Program-made: the position numbers and the translations under genes
The notes under the pieces: model-generated
The model's input: only the letters and a program-made list of their open reading frames with translations
What the model was told of the DNA's origin: nothing
Databases searched by the model: none
In this document: positions 34,791 to 44,485 of the stretch, piece after piece
How the letters are laid out: each line of letters begins with the position of its first letter
How positions within the stretch are numbered: the stretch's first letter is position 1
NCBI GenBank assembly: GCA_021775835.1
Contig: JAJFHC010000124.1
Location: 39,802-103,801, forward strand
Reading direction: 5' to 3'
DNA length: 64,000 nucleotides
Source of the DNA: Hyphomicrobiales bacterium
GTDB taxonomy: Bacteria > Pseudomonadota > Alphaproteobacteria > Rhizobiales > JAJFHC01

Positions 34791-36877
34791 CCGCCCCTTC
34801 CCGCTACGTTGTCGGCGTCGATGTCGGCGGTACATTCACGGATGTTTTTGTTCTCGACGAGAAAAACGGCGAATGCCGCGTCGCCAAAGTCCCCTCTACG
34901 CGACCTGATCAATCGAAGGGGTTCATCGACGGTATCCGGTCGGGCGCCGAAGACTTCACCCGGATTTCAACGGTGGTACATGGCACTACTGTTGGCACAA
35001 ACGCCCTGCTTGAGCGCAAAGGCGCGCGGGCGGGCATCATCACGACCAGGGGCTTCCGTGACACTCTGGAAATGCGCCGGCGCGACCGTCCCCGAACGTG
35101 GGGCTTGTGGGGCCAGTTCGACCCGGTCGTGCCCCGCGACCTGAGGCTCGAGGTCGGCGAGCGAACCTTGGCCGACGGCACGGTTCACGAAACTGTCGAC
35201 CCGGCGGAAGTCAAGGCCGCCGCTCGCAGACTCATCGATGCCGGCGTCGAGGCTTTGGCGATCGTGTTCATCAATGCCTATGCCAACCCGGCCAACGAAC
35301 AGGCAGCCCTTGAGGCAGCATGCGACGTCTGGCCGAATGATTACGTCAACGCCTCGTCAGACATTCTCCCCGAAATCCGGGAATTCGAACGGACATCCAC
35401 GACAACTCTCAACGCTTATCTGCAGCCCACACTCGGTCAATATCTGGAACGGCTTGAATCCGCCCTCCGTGAGGATGGGTTTACCGGTGATGTCCTGATC
35501 GTGCAATCCAACGGCGGTGTCATGACCGTGGACACCGCGCGCAGCCTGCCGGTCAGGACAGCCCTTTCCGGCCCGGCTGCCGGTGTCATTGCGAGTGCCC
35601 ACATCGCGAAATCAGCCGGTTATCCCAACGTCATCACCTGCGACATGGGCGGCACCAGTTTCGACGTCTCACTGGTAGCCGATGGCCAGAGCACCCTGGC
35701 AGCCCAGACGGCCGTCGACTTCGGCATGGTCATTCGTACACCGATGATCGAAATAACAACCATTGGTGCCGGCGGCGGTTCCATCGCCTGGGTCGATCGC
35801 GGCGGATTGCTCCAGATCGGGCCCCGATCGGCAGGTTCCGATCCCGGACCGGTTTGTTATGGCCAGGGCAATGAAGAACCGACCGTCACCGATGCCAACC
35901 TGGTGCTGGGACGGATCAACGCCAATCGGCCCATCGGCGGCAAGCTTGACCGCCTGGACGTTGAAGCCGCGAGTTGTGCCATCGAACAACACATTGCCGC
36001 ACCGCTTGGTCTTGAAATCCTGCCTGCAGCGGAGGCGATCATCCGCGTGGCAAACTCCAAGATGGCCGGCGCAATCCGCCTCGTGTCCATAGAACGCGGC
36101 CACAACCCGAAGGACTTTGCGGCCATGCCCTTTGGCGGTGGCGGGGCCCTTCACGCCGGCGCCCTGATCAAGGATGTCGGTCTGAAGAATGCCCTGGTTC
36201 CAAGATACCCCGGCATCACCAGCGCGCTCGGGTGCACCATTGCGGACATGCGCCACGATTACGTCCAGACGGTGAACGGCGTGCTCGGGGCCCTTGACCT
36301 TGACCACCTTGCAAGCCGGATGTCATCGCTCTCCGCAGACGGCCTCAGAATTCTGGATCAGGCGGAAGTGGCCTTCGACAAAGTCGAAGCCGTGTTCGGT
36401 TTCGACATGTCTTATATGGGTCAGACACACACAGTAGACGTACATCTGCCGGAGAACCAGGCGGAACGGGAACCGGAAAATGGGTTGCATCTCACGCAAA
36501 ACCTGATCCGCGAGGCATTCGAGGCCCGGTATCGGGAAACCTATGGCAAGCCGCTGGAAGGCATCGACATCCGTATCCTGAACCTGAAAGTCTCCGTGAT
36601 CGGCCACCGCCCGAAGCTCGACCTGTCAATTCTGGCGCCTGACACCGACGGTTCCGTTGAAGATTGCCTGACCGGAAGACGGTCGGTGTGGATCGACAAC
36701 GCCTGGCATGAAACACGCATCTACGAAAGACTGTCACTTCCGGTCGGTGCGCTAATCGATGGCCCTGCCCTGTTCGAGCAGCCTGACACCACGATATTCC
36801 TGGAACCCGATCTCACCGGCACCGTCGACAGTTTCGGCAACCTCGTAATCTCCCGCAAGAGCGATCGGACGGCATGA
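34787..36877 (+). CDS. Hydantoinase A / oxoprolinase-family ATPase subunit (HyuA)
   Basis: A 696-residue actin-like ATPase subunit: N-terminal phosphate loop VVGVDVGGTFTDVFVLDE, then VVHGTTVGTNALLERKGA, CDMGGTSFDVSLV and MPFGGGGALHAG. Length is normal. It phosphorylates the substrate so that HyuB can open it. The four-base overlaps on both sides show tight coupling. Oxoproline, hydantoin or another cyclic amide or imide are possible substrates. Confidence 0.9.
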   Translation: MTAPSRYVVGVDVGGTFTDVFVLDEKNGECRVAKVPSTRPDQSKGFIDGIRSGAEDFTRISTVVHGTTVGTNALLERKGARAGIITTRGFRDTLEMRRRDRPRTWGLWGQFDPVVPRDLRLEVGERTLADGTVHETVDPAEVKAAARRLIDAGVEALAIVFINAYANPANEQAALEAACDVWPNDYVNASSDILPEIREFERTSTTTLNAYLQPTLGQYLERLESALREDGFTGDVLIVQSNGGVMTVDTARSLPVRTALSGPAAGVIASAHIAKSAGYPNVITCDMGGTSFDVSLVADGQSTLAAQTAVDFGMVIRTPMIEITTIGAGGGSIAWVDRGGLLQIGPRSAGSDPGPVCYGQGNEEPTVTDANLVLGRINANRPIGGKLDRLDVEAASCAIEQHIAAPLGLEILPAAEAIIRVANSKMAGAIRLVSIERGHNPKDFAAMPFGGGGALHAGALIKDVGLKNALVPRYPGITSALGCTIADMRHDYVQTVNGVLGALDLDHLASRMSSLSADGLRILDQAEVAFDKVEAVFGFDMSYMGQTHTVDVHLPENQAEREPENGLHLTQNLIREAFEARYRETYGKPLEGIDIRILNLKVSVIGHRPKLDLSILAPDTDGSVEDCLTGRRSVWIDNAWHETRIYERLSLPVGALIDGPALFEQPDTTIFLEPDLTGTVDSFGNLVISRKSDRTA

Positions 36878-37485
36878 TGGAATTTGACAGCGCAAAAACA
36901 GGCTTCGTGATCGTCGACATGCAGAATGATTTCCTGCACCCGGACGGCGCCTATGGCCGGGCCGGTCAGAAATCGAACGACATTGCGGCTCTGGTTCCAA
37001 AACACAAATCAGTCGCCGACGCGATCCGCCGCGCGGGCGGATGGGTGGTATCGACTCATTTCACCCTGGTGCCGGGCAAGGATGGCGAGCCGTTCATTTC
37101 GGATCATCTCCGCAAGCTGAGGCCCTTTCTGTCCAAGGGCGACTTTGTTCCCGGTGGCTGGGGACAGGCGCTTGTCGATGAACTGCAGCCAGCCAATCTC
37201 ACAGTAGAAAAGGTGGCGTTTTCCGCCTTCTACATGAGCCGGCTGGAATGGGTGCTGAAGCGCGCCGGCCTTGAAACCCTGATCTTCGGCGGCATCGTCA
37301 CAAACGGCGGCGTTGCCTCGACCGTGCGCGATGCGCACGTGCGGGATTTCCAGTGCATTGTACTTGAAGACGGCTGTGCAGCCTTCAGCCGGCAAGCCCA
37401 TGACGCAAGCATCGGCTCGCTCGCCACGATTTCAACCGTCATGAATTGTGAGACCATCGTGGACACTCTCACCCGTTCGGCATGA
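36874..37485 (+). CDS. Isochorismatase-like protein lacking the catalytic cysteine
   Basis: A 203-residue isochorismatase-fold protein. The catalytic Asp is D15 in VIVDMQNDF and the Lys is K113 in VEKVAFSAFY. The position of the usual nucleophile Cys (TNxCVExT) is Gly146 in IVTNGGVASTVRDA, with Ala in place of the usual Glu two residues on. Amidases of this family need the Cys, while true isochorismatases (vinyl ether hydrolases) work without it. So it may not be an amidase. It overlaps both neighbours by four bases, so it is part of the pathway. Confidence 0.85.
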   Translation: MMEFDSAKTGFVIVDMQNDFLHPDGAYGRAGQKSNDIAALVPKHKSVADAIRRAGGWVVSTHFTLVPGKDGEPFISDHLRKLRPFLSKGDFVPGGWGQALVDELQPANLTVEKVAFSAFYMSRLEWVLKRAGLETLIFGGIVTNGGVASTVRDAHVRDFQCIVLEDGCAAFSRQAHDASIGSLATISTVMNCETIVDTLTRSA

Positions 37486-38885
37486 CGGTTCTTCCGACAA
37501 ACGGCAGATCCTTTGAAGCGGCAGCCCCTATCATCGTAATCGGTGCTGGCGCCTGCGGTCTCGTCGCGGCACTGACAGCGGCCGACGCCGGTGTTGAGGC
37601 GATTGTGCTGGAACGCGATCCTCTGCCACAAGGATCGACCGCCCTTTCGTCAGGTATGATCCCCGCGTGTTGCACCAGCCTGCAGGCACAGGCGAGCGTA
37701 CCGGACTCCGTCGGATCCATGTCGCAGGACATCCTGGCCAAGGCGCATTCCCAAACGGACGCCGACATGGTCGACCTGGTTTGCCGGGAGTCGGGACCGG
37801 CCGTCGACTGGTTGATCCATAACCACGACGTGCCCCTGACACTGGTTCAGGGGTTCCTGTATCCTGGACACAGCTTTCCTCGCATGCATGCACCAGAGTC
37901 ACGGACCGGGGCTGACCTGATCGGCAGCCTGACCCGGGCAGCAGCTGCCGCCAACGTCACAGTGCTCACCGATGCGCACGTGACCGGCCTGTTCACAGGC
38001 CCAGAAGGCAGGATCGATGGACTTGTCTATCGGCGTCCCGACGGTGGCGAAAGCACGATCGGTTGCGGCCAGATGATCCTCGCCTGCAACGGCTTTGGCG
38101 GTAACCCCGATCTGGTTCGACGTTACATTCCCGACATGGCGGACGCCGGGTATTTCGGACACTCCGGCAACCAGGGAGATGCGTTGGCCTGGGGAACGGC
38201 CCTGGGAGCGGCAACTGCCGATCTGGGTGCCTTCCAGGGTCACGGATCGGTCGCGCATCCCCATGGCATTCTGATCAGCTGGGCGTTGATGATGGAAGGT
38301 GGTATTCAGATCAACATCGACGGCGAGCGCTTTTCCAGCGAACATGACGGTTATTCGGAACAGGGCCGTCGCGTGGCGGCTCAACCGGATGGGCTGGCCT
38401 GGGTCATCTTCGACGATCGCCTGGCGGAACTTGGGAGAGGCTTTGAAGATTTCAGGGAGGCCGAAAAGGCCGGTGCCGTGCGACACGCAAAGGATATCTC
38501 GGAACTGGCCAAAGTGTGCGACGTGCCTGTCGAGCCCCTCGCCACGACCTTGGGATCCGTTGAGGCACTGGCAAACGGCGAAGGCAAGGACCGTTTCGGT
38601 CGGGACTTCACCAATACACCGCCGCTGAGGCCGCCGTACAATGCCATCAAGGTTGCAGGTTATCTGTTTCACACTCAAGGCGGACTGGTCGTGGACTGTC
38701 AGGCCCGCGTCCTGCGCGACGACGGAACCAACTTCCCCAACCTTTATGCAGGCGGCGGTGCAGCCCGGGGCATCTCCGGGCCGTCGGACTGGGGCTACCT
38801 TTCCGGCAATGGTCTCCTGACAGCCGTTACTCTAGGCCGGATCGCCGGGCGAAGTGCGGCACGAAACGCCAAACACAAGACGTAA
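37482..38885 (+). CDS. FAD-dependent oxidoreductase (FAD_binding_2; fumarate reductase/ketosteroid dehydrogenase type)
   Basis: A 467-residue flavoprotein. The FAD site IIVIGAGACGLVAALTAADAG is at the N-terminus, and the C-terminal FAD loop reads GPSDWGYLSGNGLLTAVTLGRIAGR. The middle carries the substrate domain of the fumarate reductase/3-ketosteroid dehydrogenase group. Such enzymes reduce or make a C=C bond next to a carbonyl or carboxylate. No signal peptide is present, so it acts in the cytoplasm. It overlaps the isochorismatase-like gene by four bases. Confidence 0.85.
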   Translation: MTVLPTNGRSFEAAAPIIVIGAGACGLVAALTAADAGVEAIVLERDPLPQGSTALSSGMIPACCTSLQAQASVPDSVGSMSQDILAKAHSQTDADMVDLVCRESGPAVDWLIHNHDVPLTLVQGFLYPGHSFPRMHAPESRTGADLIGSLTRAAAAANVTVLTDAHVTGLFTGPEGRIDGLVYRRPDGGESTIGCGQMILACNGFGGNPDLVRRYIPDMADAGYFGHSGNQGDALAWGTALGAATADLGAFQGHGSVAHPHGILISWALMMEGGIQINIDGERFSSEHDGYSEQGRRVAAQPDGLAWVIFDDRLAELGRGFEDFREAEKAGAVRHAKDISELAKVCDVPVEPLATTLGSVEALANGEGKDRFGRDFTNTPPLRPPYNAIKVAGYLFHTQGGLVVDCQARVLRDDGTNFPNLYAGGGAARGISGPSDWGYLSGNGLLTAVTLGRIAGRSAARNAKHKT

Positions 38886-38963
38886 GCATTGGCCTTACAG
38901 ACCCGGTTCAGGCAAAATGGCATCCCAGAAAACCGGTTGCCCAAATTTTCGGAGAGATAGCTC

Positions 38964-40487
38964 ATGCTCGACACAACCAACCCTTACGTCCGGCTGGACG
39001 CCGCCGACAATGTGGTGACCGCAATCCGGAAACTGCAACCGGGCGAGAGTGTGGAAAGCGCGGTCGCACAAGGTGAAGTCCCCACAGGGCACAAGATTTC
39101 CGTGCGCGACATCGCCGCCGGCGAACCGGTGTTGAAATACGCCCAGCTCATCGGTTATGCCGCACAGGACATACCCGCGGGCACCCATGTTCACGTTCAC
39201 AATCTTGAGTTTCGCAACACCGATCAAACCTACGACTTTTGTGTCGACCGCCGCGACATCGACGTGCTGCCGGACGATCAGCAGGCAACATTCGAAGGCT
39301 TCAGACGAGAAGGTGGCAAAGTCGGCACCCGCAATTACATCGGCGTCCTGACCAGCGTCAACTGTTCCGCAACCGCCGCTCGTTTTATCGCCCAGGCCTT
39401 CACACCCGAGATCATGGCGCAGTACCCAAACGTCGATGGCGTCGTTGCCTTCGTTCACGGTACCGGTTGCGGCATGGCGGACAATGGCGACGGATTCGCC
39501 AACCTGCAACGGGTCCTGTGGGGCTATGCCCGCCACCCCAACATTGCAGGCGTCCTGCTCGTCGGCCTGGGATGCGAGGTCAACCAGATCGATTTCCTGC
39601 TCGATGCCTACGGGCTCAAACAAGGCCCGCTATTCAGGACCATGAACATCCAGACCACAGGGGGCTTGAGAAAGACCGTCGACACCGGCGTCGCGATGAT
39701 CCGGGAGATGCTGCCCACGGCCAACCGGACGGCGCGCGAGACCTGTTCCGCATCCGAACTCATGGTCGCCCTTCAATGCGGAGGTTCCGACGCCTGGTCA
39801 GGGATCACGGCAAACCCTGCGCTGGGTTTTGCCGCGGACCTGCTTGTGGCCAATGGCGGTACCGGCGTCCTGGGCGAAACACCGGAAGTCTATGGTGCCG
39901 AGCATCTGCTGACCAGGCGTGCTGTCGACGAGGCGACCGGGCAGAAGCTGATCGAGCGCATCGAATGGTGGGAGGATTACACGGCCCGCAATTTCGGATC
40001 CATGGACAACAACCCGTCACCCGGCAACAAGCGTGGCGGCCTGACGACCATCCTGGAAAAATCCCTCGGCGCCGTGGCCAAGGGCGGCACATCGACACTG
40101 AATGGTGTTTTTCGCTACGGTGAACCGGTTGACCGCAAAGGCTTCGTTTTCATGGACACGCCCGGGTACGACCCGGCGTCGGTCACAGGCCAGGTCGCGG
40201 GCGGATGCAACGTGGTCTGCTTCACCACCGGGCGCGGGTCGGCCTACGGCTGCAAACCGTCACCGTCGATAAAGATTGCCACGAACTCGGACATCTATGC
40301 CCGCATGCCCGAAGACATGGACATCAACGCCGGCCGGATCGTCACCGACAACGCAACAGTCGAAGATGTCGGTCGTGAAATATTCCGGCACATCCTCGAT
40401 GTCGCCTCCGGACGCCCGTCATTATCGGAAGCGCAAGGCCTGGGCGACAACGAGTTCGTGCCTTGGCAGATCGGTGCCACCATGTGA
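38964..40487 (+). CDS. UxaA/GarD-family dehydratase (altronate dehydratase type)
   Basis: A 507-residue protein with an N-terminal SAF-like domain (about residues 1-85) and a C-terminal catalytic domain: GTRNYIGVLTSVNCSAT, FVHGTGCGMADNGDG, LQCGGSDAWSGITANPALG and CFTTGRGSAYGCKPSPSIK. Family members dehydrate altronate, galactarate or related hydroxy acids, using a metal. It begins 78 bases after the flavoprotein stop, a looser link than the other genes. It probably dehydrates a hydroxy acid made in the same pathway. Confidence 0.85.
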   Translation: MLDTTNPYVRLDAADNVVTAIRKLQPGESVESAVAQGEVPTGHKISVRDIAAGEPVLKYAQLIGYAAQDIPAGTHVHVHNLEFRNTDQTYDFCVDRRDIDVLPDDQQATFEGFRREGGKVGTRNYIGVLTSVNCSATAARFIAQAFTPEIMAQYPNVDGVVAFVHGTGCGMADNGDGFANLQRVLWGYARHPNIAGVLLVGLGCEVNQIDFLLDAYGLKQGPLFRTMNIQTTGGLRKTVDTGVAMIREMLPTANRTARETCSASELMVALQCGGSDAWSGITANPALGFAADLLVANGGTGVLGETPEVYGAEHLLTRRAVDEATGQKLIERIEWWEDYTARNFGSMDNNPSPGNKRGGLTTILEKSLGAVAKGGTSTLNGVFRYGEPVDRKGFVFMDTPGYDPASVTGQVAGGCNVVCFTTGRGSAYGCKPSPSIKIATNSDIYARMPEDMDINAGRIVTDNATVEDVGREIFRHILDVASGRPSLSEAQGLGDNEFVPWQIGATM

Positions 40488-40488
40488 T

Positions 40489-41982
40489 TCACAGTCCTGG
40501 AGACTGTTGGTCATTGCGACGTTCACGCCAATGATTGAGAGCCAGGAGAAGCACTGCCGTCGCCAACATGAGCATGCGCTCATGATAGCGAGCAGATCCA
40601 GTGGAAGTCAGCGCAAACGCGATGTCGTTGGCAAACACAGCGGTACAAAGTATCAGGACCTGGCGTCGCAACTGTCCTCCCCCGAACACAAGAACAACAA
40701 GTATCACTGGAATGGATAATGCAAGTGTCACGGATTTGATCACAAAATGGCCGAAGCATAACGGTGTCTCGAAGAAAAAGCCCTGACGAGCAAGTGTATT
40801 TGGGTCCTTTGTGTTCAGGTAACCGATCCAGCGAGCATTCTCGGGTTTCGTTTCCACAAATCCATACCCGGAAGGAAAACATCTCTCGTTCCAGAACATG
40901 CCAAAATAGTCTGCCAGAGACGCAACAAAATAGTCCATCGGATGGTTTCTAACGACGAACCACCCTAGTTTTAGTCCTGCCGAGTTCAGTTCTTTCCAGG
41001 TCAACCCGGGCACATGTTTCTGAGACCCATAGCCTTTACTTTCCGTATCCCCCCTGTCTCCGGCTCCCTTTTTATCGTTAGAGACGACAACACCGGCCTG
41101 TCCATCACATTGCTCACACTCCGTCGTCGTTCGTGATTCATTTCCCAGAGGTTTTGGATCATTCCAGTTCATCAATCCGGCATCCCAGATGTACTGATCG
41201 TCTTTGTCGAACCCCTTCGCGCGCTGAGCGATAATTTTGTGCCTCAACTGGCAGATTCGCTCCTCTGAATGGGCGTCACAGAATTCATCAACAGTGGCGG
41301 GGACGTCATTCAAAACCTTTGAGGCAATCGTCCCGGTGCCCAGTTTTGGAGGAAACAGGTTGCCGCGGTAATACCGATCCAGGCCAGCTTCCAGTACTGC
41401 AGCGCAAAGCAGCATGCCACAAATATACGCTAAGGCCCGCAATCTGAGACTTGGCATAAACACCATTGTGAAAACCATTGTGGAAAATAACAGATAGTAA
41501 TTCAGACCATGCCCAGTCGTCGCGATGACACAGATAAGAAATTCGACCCAGGAGAATCTGGCAAACAGGGTTATCAGCGATAGATACGCCAGAGAGATCC
41601 AGATATCCGGCATAATGGCGGACGTGAACATGGGAACGCCGGCCGCAATCATGGCGATGACCACAACCGGCAACCCGATACGCGGCAGCATGAGCGATGC
41701 GAACCGCGTCAGCACGACGCCAAACAACGTTGCATTGATGATCGTGTGTGACCACGGCCCGAATATCGGAATCAGAAGCTTTGAAAGTGCCGGAGGAACA
41801 AGTGTGCGGTAATTGCCTTCAAGCGGGTAGCCGCCGCTGTAGGCCGCAGAATCGGCATGGTAAAAAGGAAAACCGTTCACCAGTGCCGGCAGAAGAGCGA
41901 CGAGAAACAGTGTGGCGAACCACACCCATGTCCTTTGCCCACCCCTCATCTGATGTCGAAATATGTCTGTGACAGCCAGCAA
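40489..41982 (-). CDS. Polytopic membrane protein of unknown function (possibly GT-C-like)
   Basis: A 497-residue protein with about ten hydrophobic segments and one hydrophilic insert at roughly residues 215-335 containing a CEQCDGQ motif and other cysteines. An acidic motif FYHADSAAYSGG follows the first membrane segment, as in GT-C glycosyltransferases, but no family can be named. The TTG start at 41982 has AAGGA six bases before it, while the ATG at 41949 has none. Base use is more AT-rich than its neighbours, suggesting transfer. It ends 2 bases from the convergent UxaA-like gene. Confidence 0.7.
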   Translation of the reverse strand: MLAVTDIFRHQMRGGQRTWVWFATLFLVALLPALVNGFPFYHADSAAYSGGYPLEGNYRTLVPPALSKLLIPIFGPWSHTIINATLFGVVLTRFASLMLPRIGLPVVVIAMIAAGVPMFTSAIMPDIWISLAYLSLITLFARFSWVEFLICVIATTGHGLNYYLLFSTMVFTMVFMPSLRLRALAYICGMLLCAAVLEAGLDRYYRGNLFPPKLGTGTIASKVLNDVPATVDEFCDAHSEERICQLRHKIIAQRAKGFDKDDQYIWDAGLMNWNDPKPLGNESRTTTECEQCDGQAGVVVSNDKKGAGDRGDTESKGYGSQKHVPGLTWKELNSAGLKLGWFVVRNHPMDYFVASLADYFGMFWNERCFPSGYGFVETKPENARWIGYLNTKDPNTLARQGFFFETPLCFGHFVIKSVTLALSIPVILVVLVFGGGQLRRQVLILCTAVFANDIAFALTSTGSARYHERMLMLATAVLLLALNHWRERRNDQQSPGL

Positions 41983-42148
41983 GCCGCGTCCTTAAATTCT
42001 GCTTTTGTTGTTCTCTCGCCCATCCAAGGCTGGGCGGGGTGATATTACAACGTGAACGCTGTCCGGGAAGGCCTATCGTTGTGTATGGATGTGAAATATT
42101 AGGCGATCCGTGAGGGCGCGGCCAATGACAGTTCGCCTCATACGGCAA

Positions 42149-42176
42149 CGGCACCCCGTTGTTACACGGGATGCCG
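42149..42176 (-). terminator. Stem-loop downstream of the AGCS symporter gene
   Basis: CGGCACCCCGT and ACGGGATGCCG form an imperfect stem (one mismatch) with a six-base loop, 43 bases after the symporter stop on its strand. A T-run is not evident, so this is a possible rather than certain terminator. Confidence 0.4.
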
Positions 42177-42218
42177 CTGATATCTTGTGTCCTGTACCTT
42201 ACAGACAGCCGGCTCTCG

Positions 42219-43727
42219 CTATCTGTCCTTGAACTTCTTGATTTCGCCGCTGCGGATCCGGGCCATGTAGTGGTCCAGTTCCTTCTTGACCAGCGGTGAC
42301 AGGATATAGAGGCCAAGGATGTTCGGTACGCAGATCAGGAACACGAGAGCGTCCGAAATATCCAGGATCGGTCCAAGCTGGACCATACACCCCAGGGCCA
42401 CGAAGACACAGAACAGCAACTTGTAGATAGTCTGTCCCATGTCGCCTTCGCCGAACAGATAGGTCCAGCCTTTCAGTCCGTAGTACGACCATGAAATCAT
42501 CGTCGAGAAGGCAAACAGCATACCGGCAAAAGCCAGCGGAATCGGGAACCAGGAAATCTGCGTTTCAAAGGCCGCCGACGTCATGGCGATCCCTGTGGCA
42601 TCTCCGGCAAAACCCGGGCTGGCAACATTGGCCGTACCGATCACCATCGCCGTGATCGTGCAGATGACGATCGTGTCGATGAACGGTTCAAGCAGGGACA
42701 CCATGCCCTCGGTGATCGGCTCGTTGGTCCGAACCGCGGAGTGCGCGATCGATGCCGAACCGATGCCGGCTTCGTTTGAGAACACCGCCCTCTGGAACCC
42801 GATGATCAGCGCACCCAACGCACCACCGGCAACGCCTTCGCCGGTAAACGCGCCGTCGAACACATTCGCGATTGCTTCCGGAATGGCAGCAGAGTTCATG
42901 AAGATGACGATCAGGGCGAAGAAACAATAGAAGACCGCCATGAATGGGACGATTTTTTCCGTAACCCTGGCGATCGACTTGATGCCGCCGACGATCACGG
43001 CAAAAACCACTGCCGCCATCACGATACCGACGAGCCAGCCAAGACCGTCGAACAGGCCGCCGGTGACATTGTTAAGCTGAACATAGGCCTGGTTGGACTG
43101 GAACATGTTGCCAATCCCGAGTGCCCCGATAAAGATACCGATGGCATAGAAAGTCCCCATGAACTTCCCGAAGCCTGCCATGCCACGCTCGGAAAACCCC
43201 TTGCGCAGGTAGTACATGGGTCCACCCGAAACCGAACCATCTGCGTTTTCATTTCGGTATTTCACGCCAAGCGTACACTCGACGAACTTGGTCGACATCC
43301 CTAAGAAACCGGCCATGATCAGCCAGAAGGTTGCCCCTGCCCCACCGACGGTGACAGCAACAGCCACCCCACCGATGTTACCGATTCCCACCGTGCCTGA
43401 AACCGCTGTGGCAAGCGCCTGGAAATGCGAGACTTCACCGGCATCGTTGGGGTCTGCATAGTCCCCTTTGACCAGTTGGATGGCGTGCTTGAAACCCCAG
43501 ATGTTCACAAACCCCATCCGGAAGGTAAAGAATATTGCACCGATCACGAGCCACAGAACCACGACGGGCAACTGGGCGCCAAAAATTGGAATCTTGAAAA
43601 ACACAAAAGCACCGATAGCTGATGCGATCGGCGCGGTGAGGGTGTTTATGGTTTCATCGAAACCGGCGGCAAAAGCAAGTTGCGGCATTGCAAGTAACAC
43701 GACAGCCGCTATCAACAGTCTCTTCAT
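42219..43727 (-). CDS. Alanine/glycine:cation symporter (AGCS family)
   Basis: A 502-residue sodium-coupled amino acid transporter with about eleven membrane segments. Motifs include SGTVGIGNIGGVAVAVTVGGAGATFW, GLGWLVGIVMAAVVFAVIVGG and NEAGIGSASIAHSAV. The N-terminus MKRLLIAAVVLLAMPQLAFAAG looks like a signal peptide, an addition often seen in this family. The likely substrates are alanine or glycine. The UspA gene starts 53 bases upstream, so the two are probably co-transcribed. Confidence 0.9.
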   Translation of the reverse strand: MKRLLIAAVVLLAMPQLAFAAGFDETINTLTAPIASAIGAFVFFKIPIFGAQLPVVVLWLVIGAIFFTFRMGFVNIWGFKHAIQLVKGDYADPNDAGEVSHFQALATAVSGTVGIGNIGGVAVAVTVGGAGATFWLIMAGFLGMSTKFVECTLGVKYRNENADGSVSGGPMYYLRKGFSERGMAGFGKFMGTFYAIGIFIGALGIGNMFQSNQAYVQLNNVTGGLFDGLGWLVGIVMAAVVFAVIVGGIKSIARVTEKIVPFMAVFYCFFALIVIFMNSAAIPEAIANVFDGAFTGEGVAGGALGALIIGFQRAVFSNEAGIGSASIAHSAVRTNEPITEGMVSLLEPFIDTIVICTITAMVIGTANVASPGFAGDATGIAMTSAAFETQISWFPIPLAFAGMLFAFSTMISWSYYGLKGWTYLFGEGDMGQTIYKLLFCVFVALGCMVQLGPILDISDALVFLICVPNILGLYILSPLVKKELDHYMARIRSGEIKKFKDR

Positions 43728-43779
43728 GACGATTTCCCCTCGTCGTTATTTTAGGAATCCGTGGGTCCGGTGGTTGCCC

Positions 43780-44214
43780 TTATGGAACTACGGTCACGGG
43801 TACAGACGATATCTGGATCAGCGAGCCCGCGACGCTACCAAACAGAAGCGACCCCATCTTCGACTGACCTTTACGCCCAATGAAAATTTGCGATGCTTCG
43901 TTGTCTTCGGCAATCTTGGTCAGCGTTTCAGCCGGATGTCCGTGAAGCACAGTCGTCTTGCACGCCAACCCCGCCGATTTTACTACGGCTTCCGACGGTC
44001 CGAGGATTGCGTCTTTCGCCCGCTCCAGTTCTTCTTCCCGGCGCTTGTGCCGCTCGGCAAGTTCATCGGGCGTGTGAAAAGAAAACGGCGACCACTCGAT
44101 TACGTGAGCGAGCGTCAATTCCACTCCGGTCTGCTTCGCCAGATCGATCGCCACCTGCAGCGCCCGGTCGCTGCCCGGACTCCCATCTACAGCAACAATG
44201 AATGCTTTTGCCAT
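43780..44214 (-). CDS. UspA-family universal stress protein
   Basis: A 144-residue single Usp domain. It opens with AFIVAVDGSPGSDRALQVA and has the ATP-binding motif GRKGQSKMGSLLFGSVAGSL near the C-terminus, so ATP binding is likely. GAGGAGG precedes the ATG. It heads the usp-AGCS pair, an arrangement in which the Usp protein may modulate the transporter (inference). Confidence 0.9.
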   Translation of the reverse strand: MAKAFIVAVDGSPGSDRALQVAIDLAKQTGVELTLAHVIEWSPFSFHTPDELAERHKRREEELERAKDAILGPSEAVVKSAGLACKTTVLHGHPAETLTKIAEDNEASQIFIGRKGQSKMGSLLFGSVAGSLIQISSVPVTVVP

Positions 44215-44485
44215 CTTGTCACAACCTCCTCAATTTGTGATTCCCGGAAACGACACCGGTTCTTTTTCAACGCCACCCACAATAGAATCTGAACACTGAT
44301 TCCGATCGTCGCAGATTAGCATAGTATTTCAATTTGTGCCGGATCGATCAGCGAAGGAGAGATCGGGAAAGCGATGTTTCGGCAAATAGTGTTGCAAAAA
44401 AGACCGGCGGCAGGCCTCTTAAGGTCGGCCAATGTCGCGAGCATTAAGCTCTCGGCAATCTGCATGGAGATTCAAGGTTCGGAAT

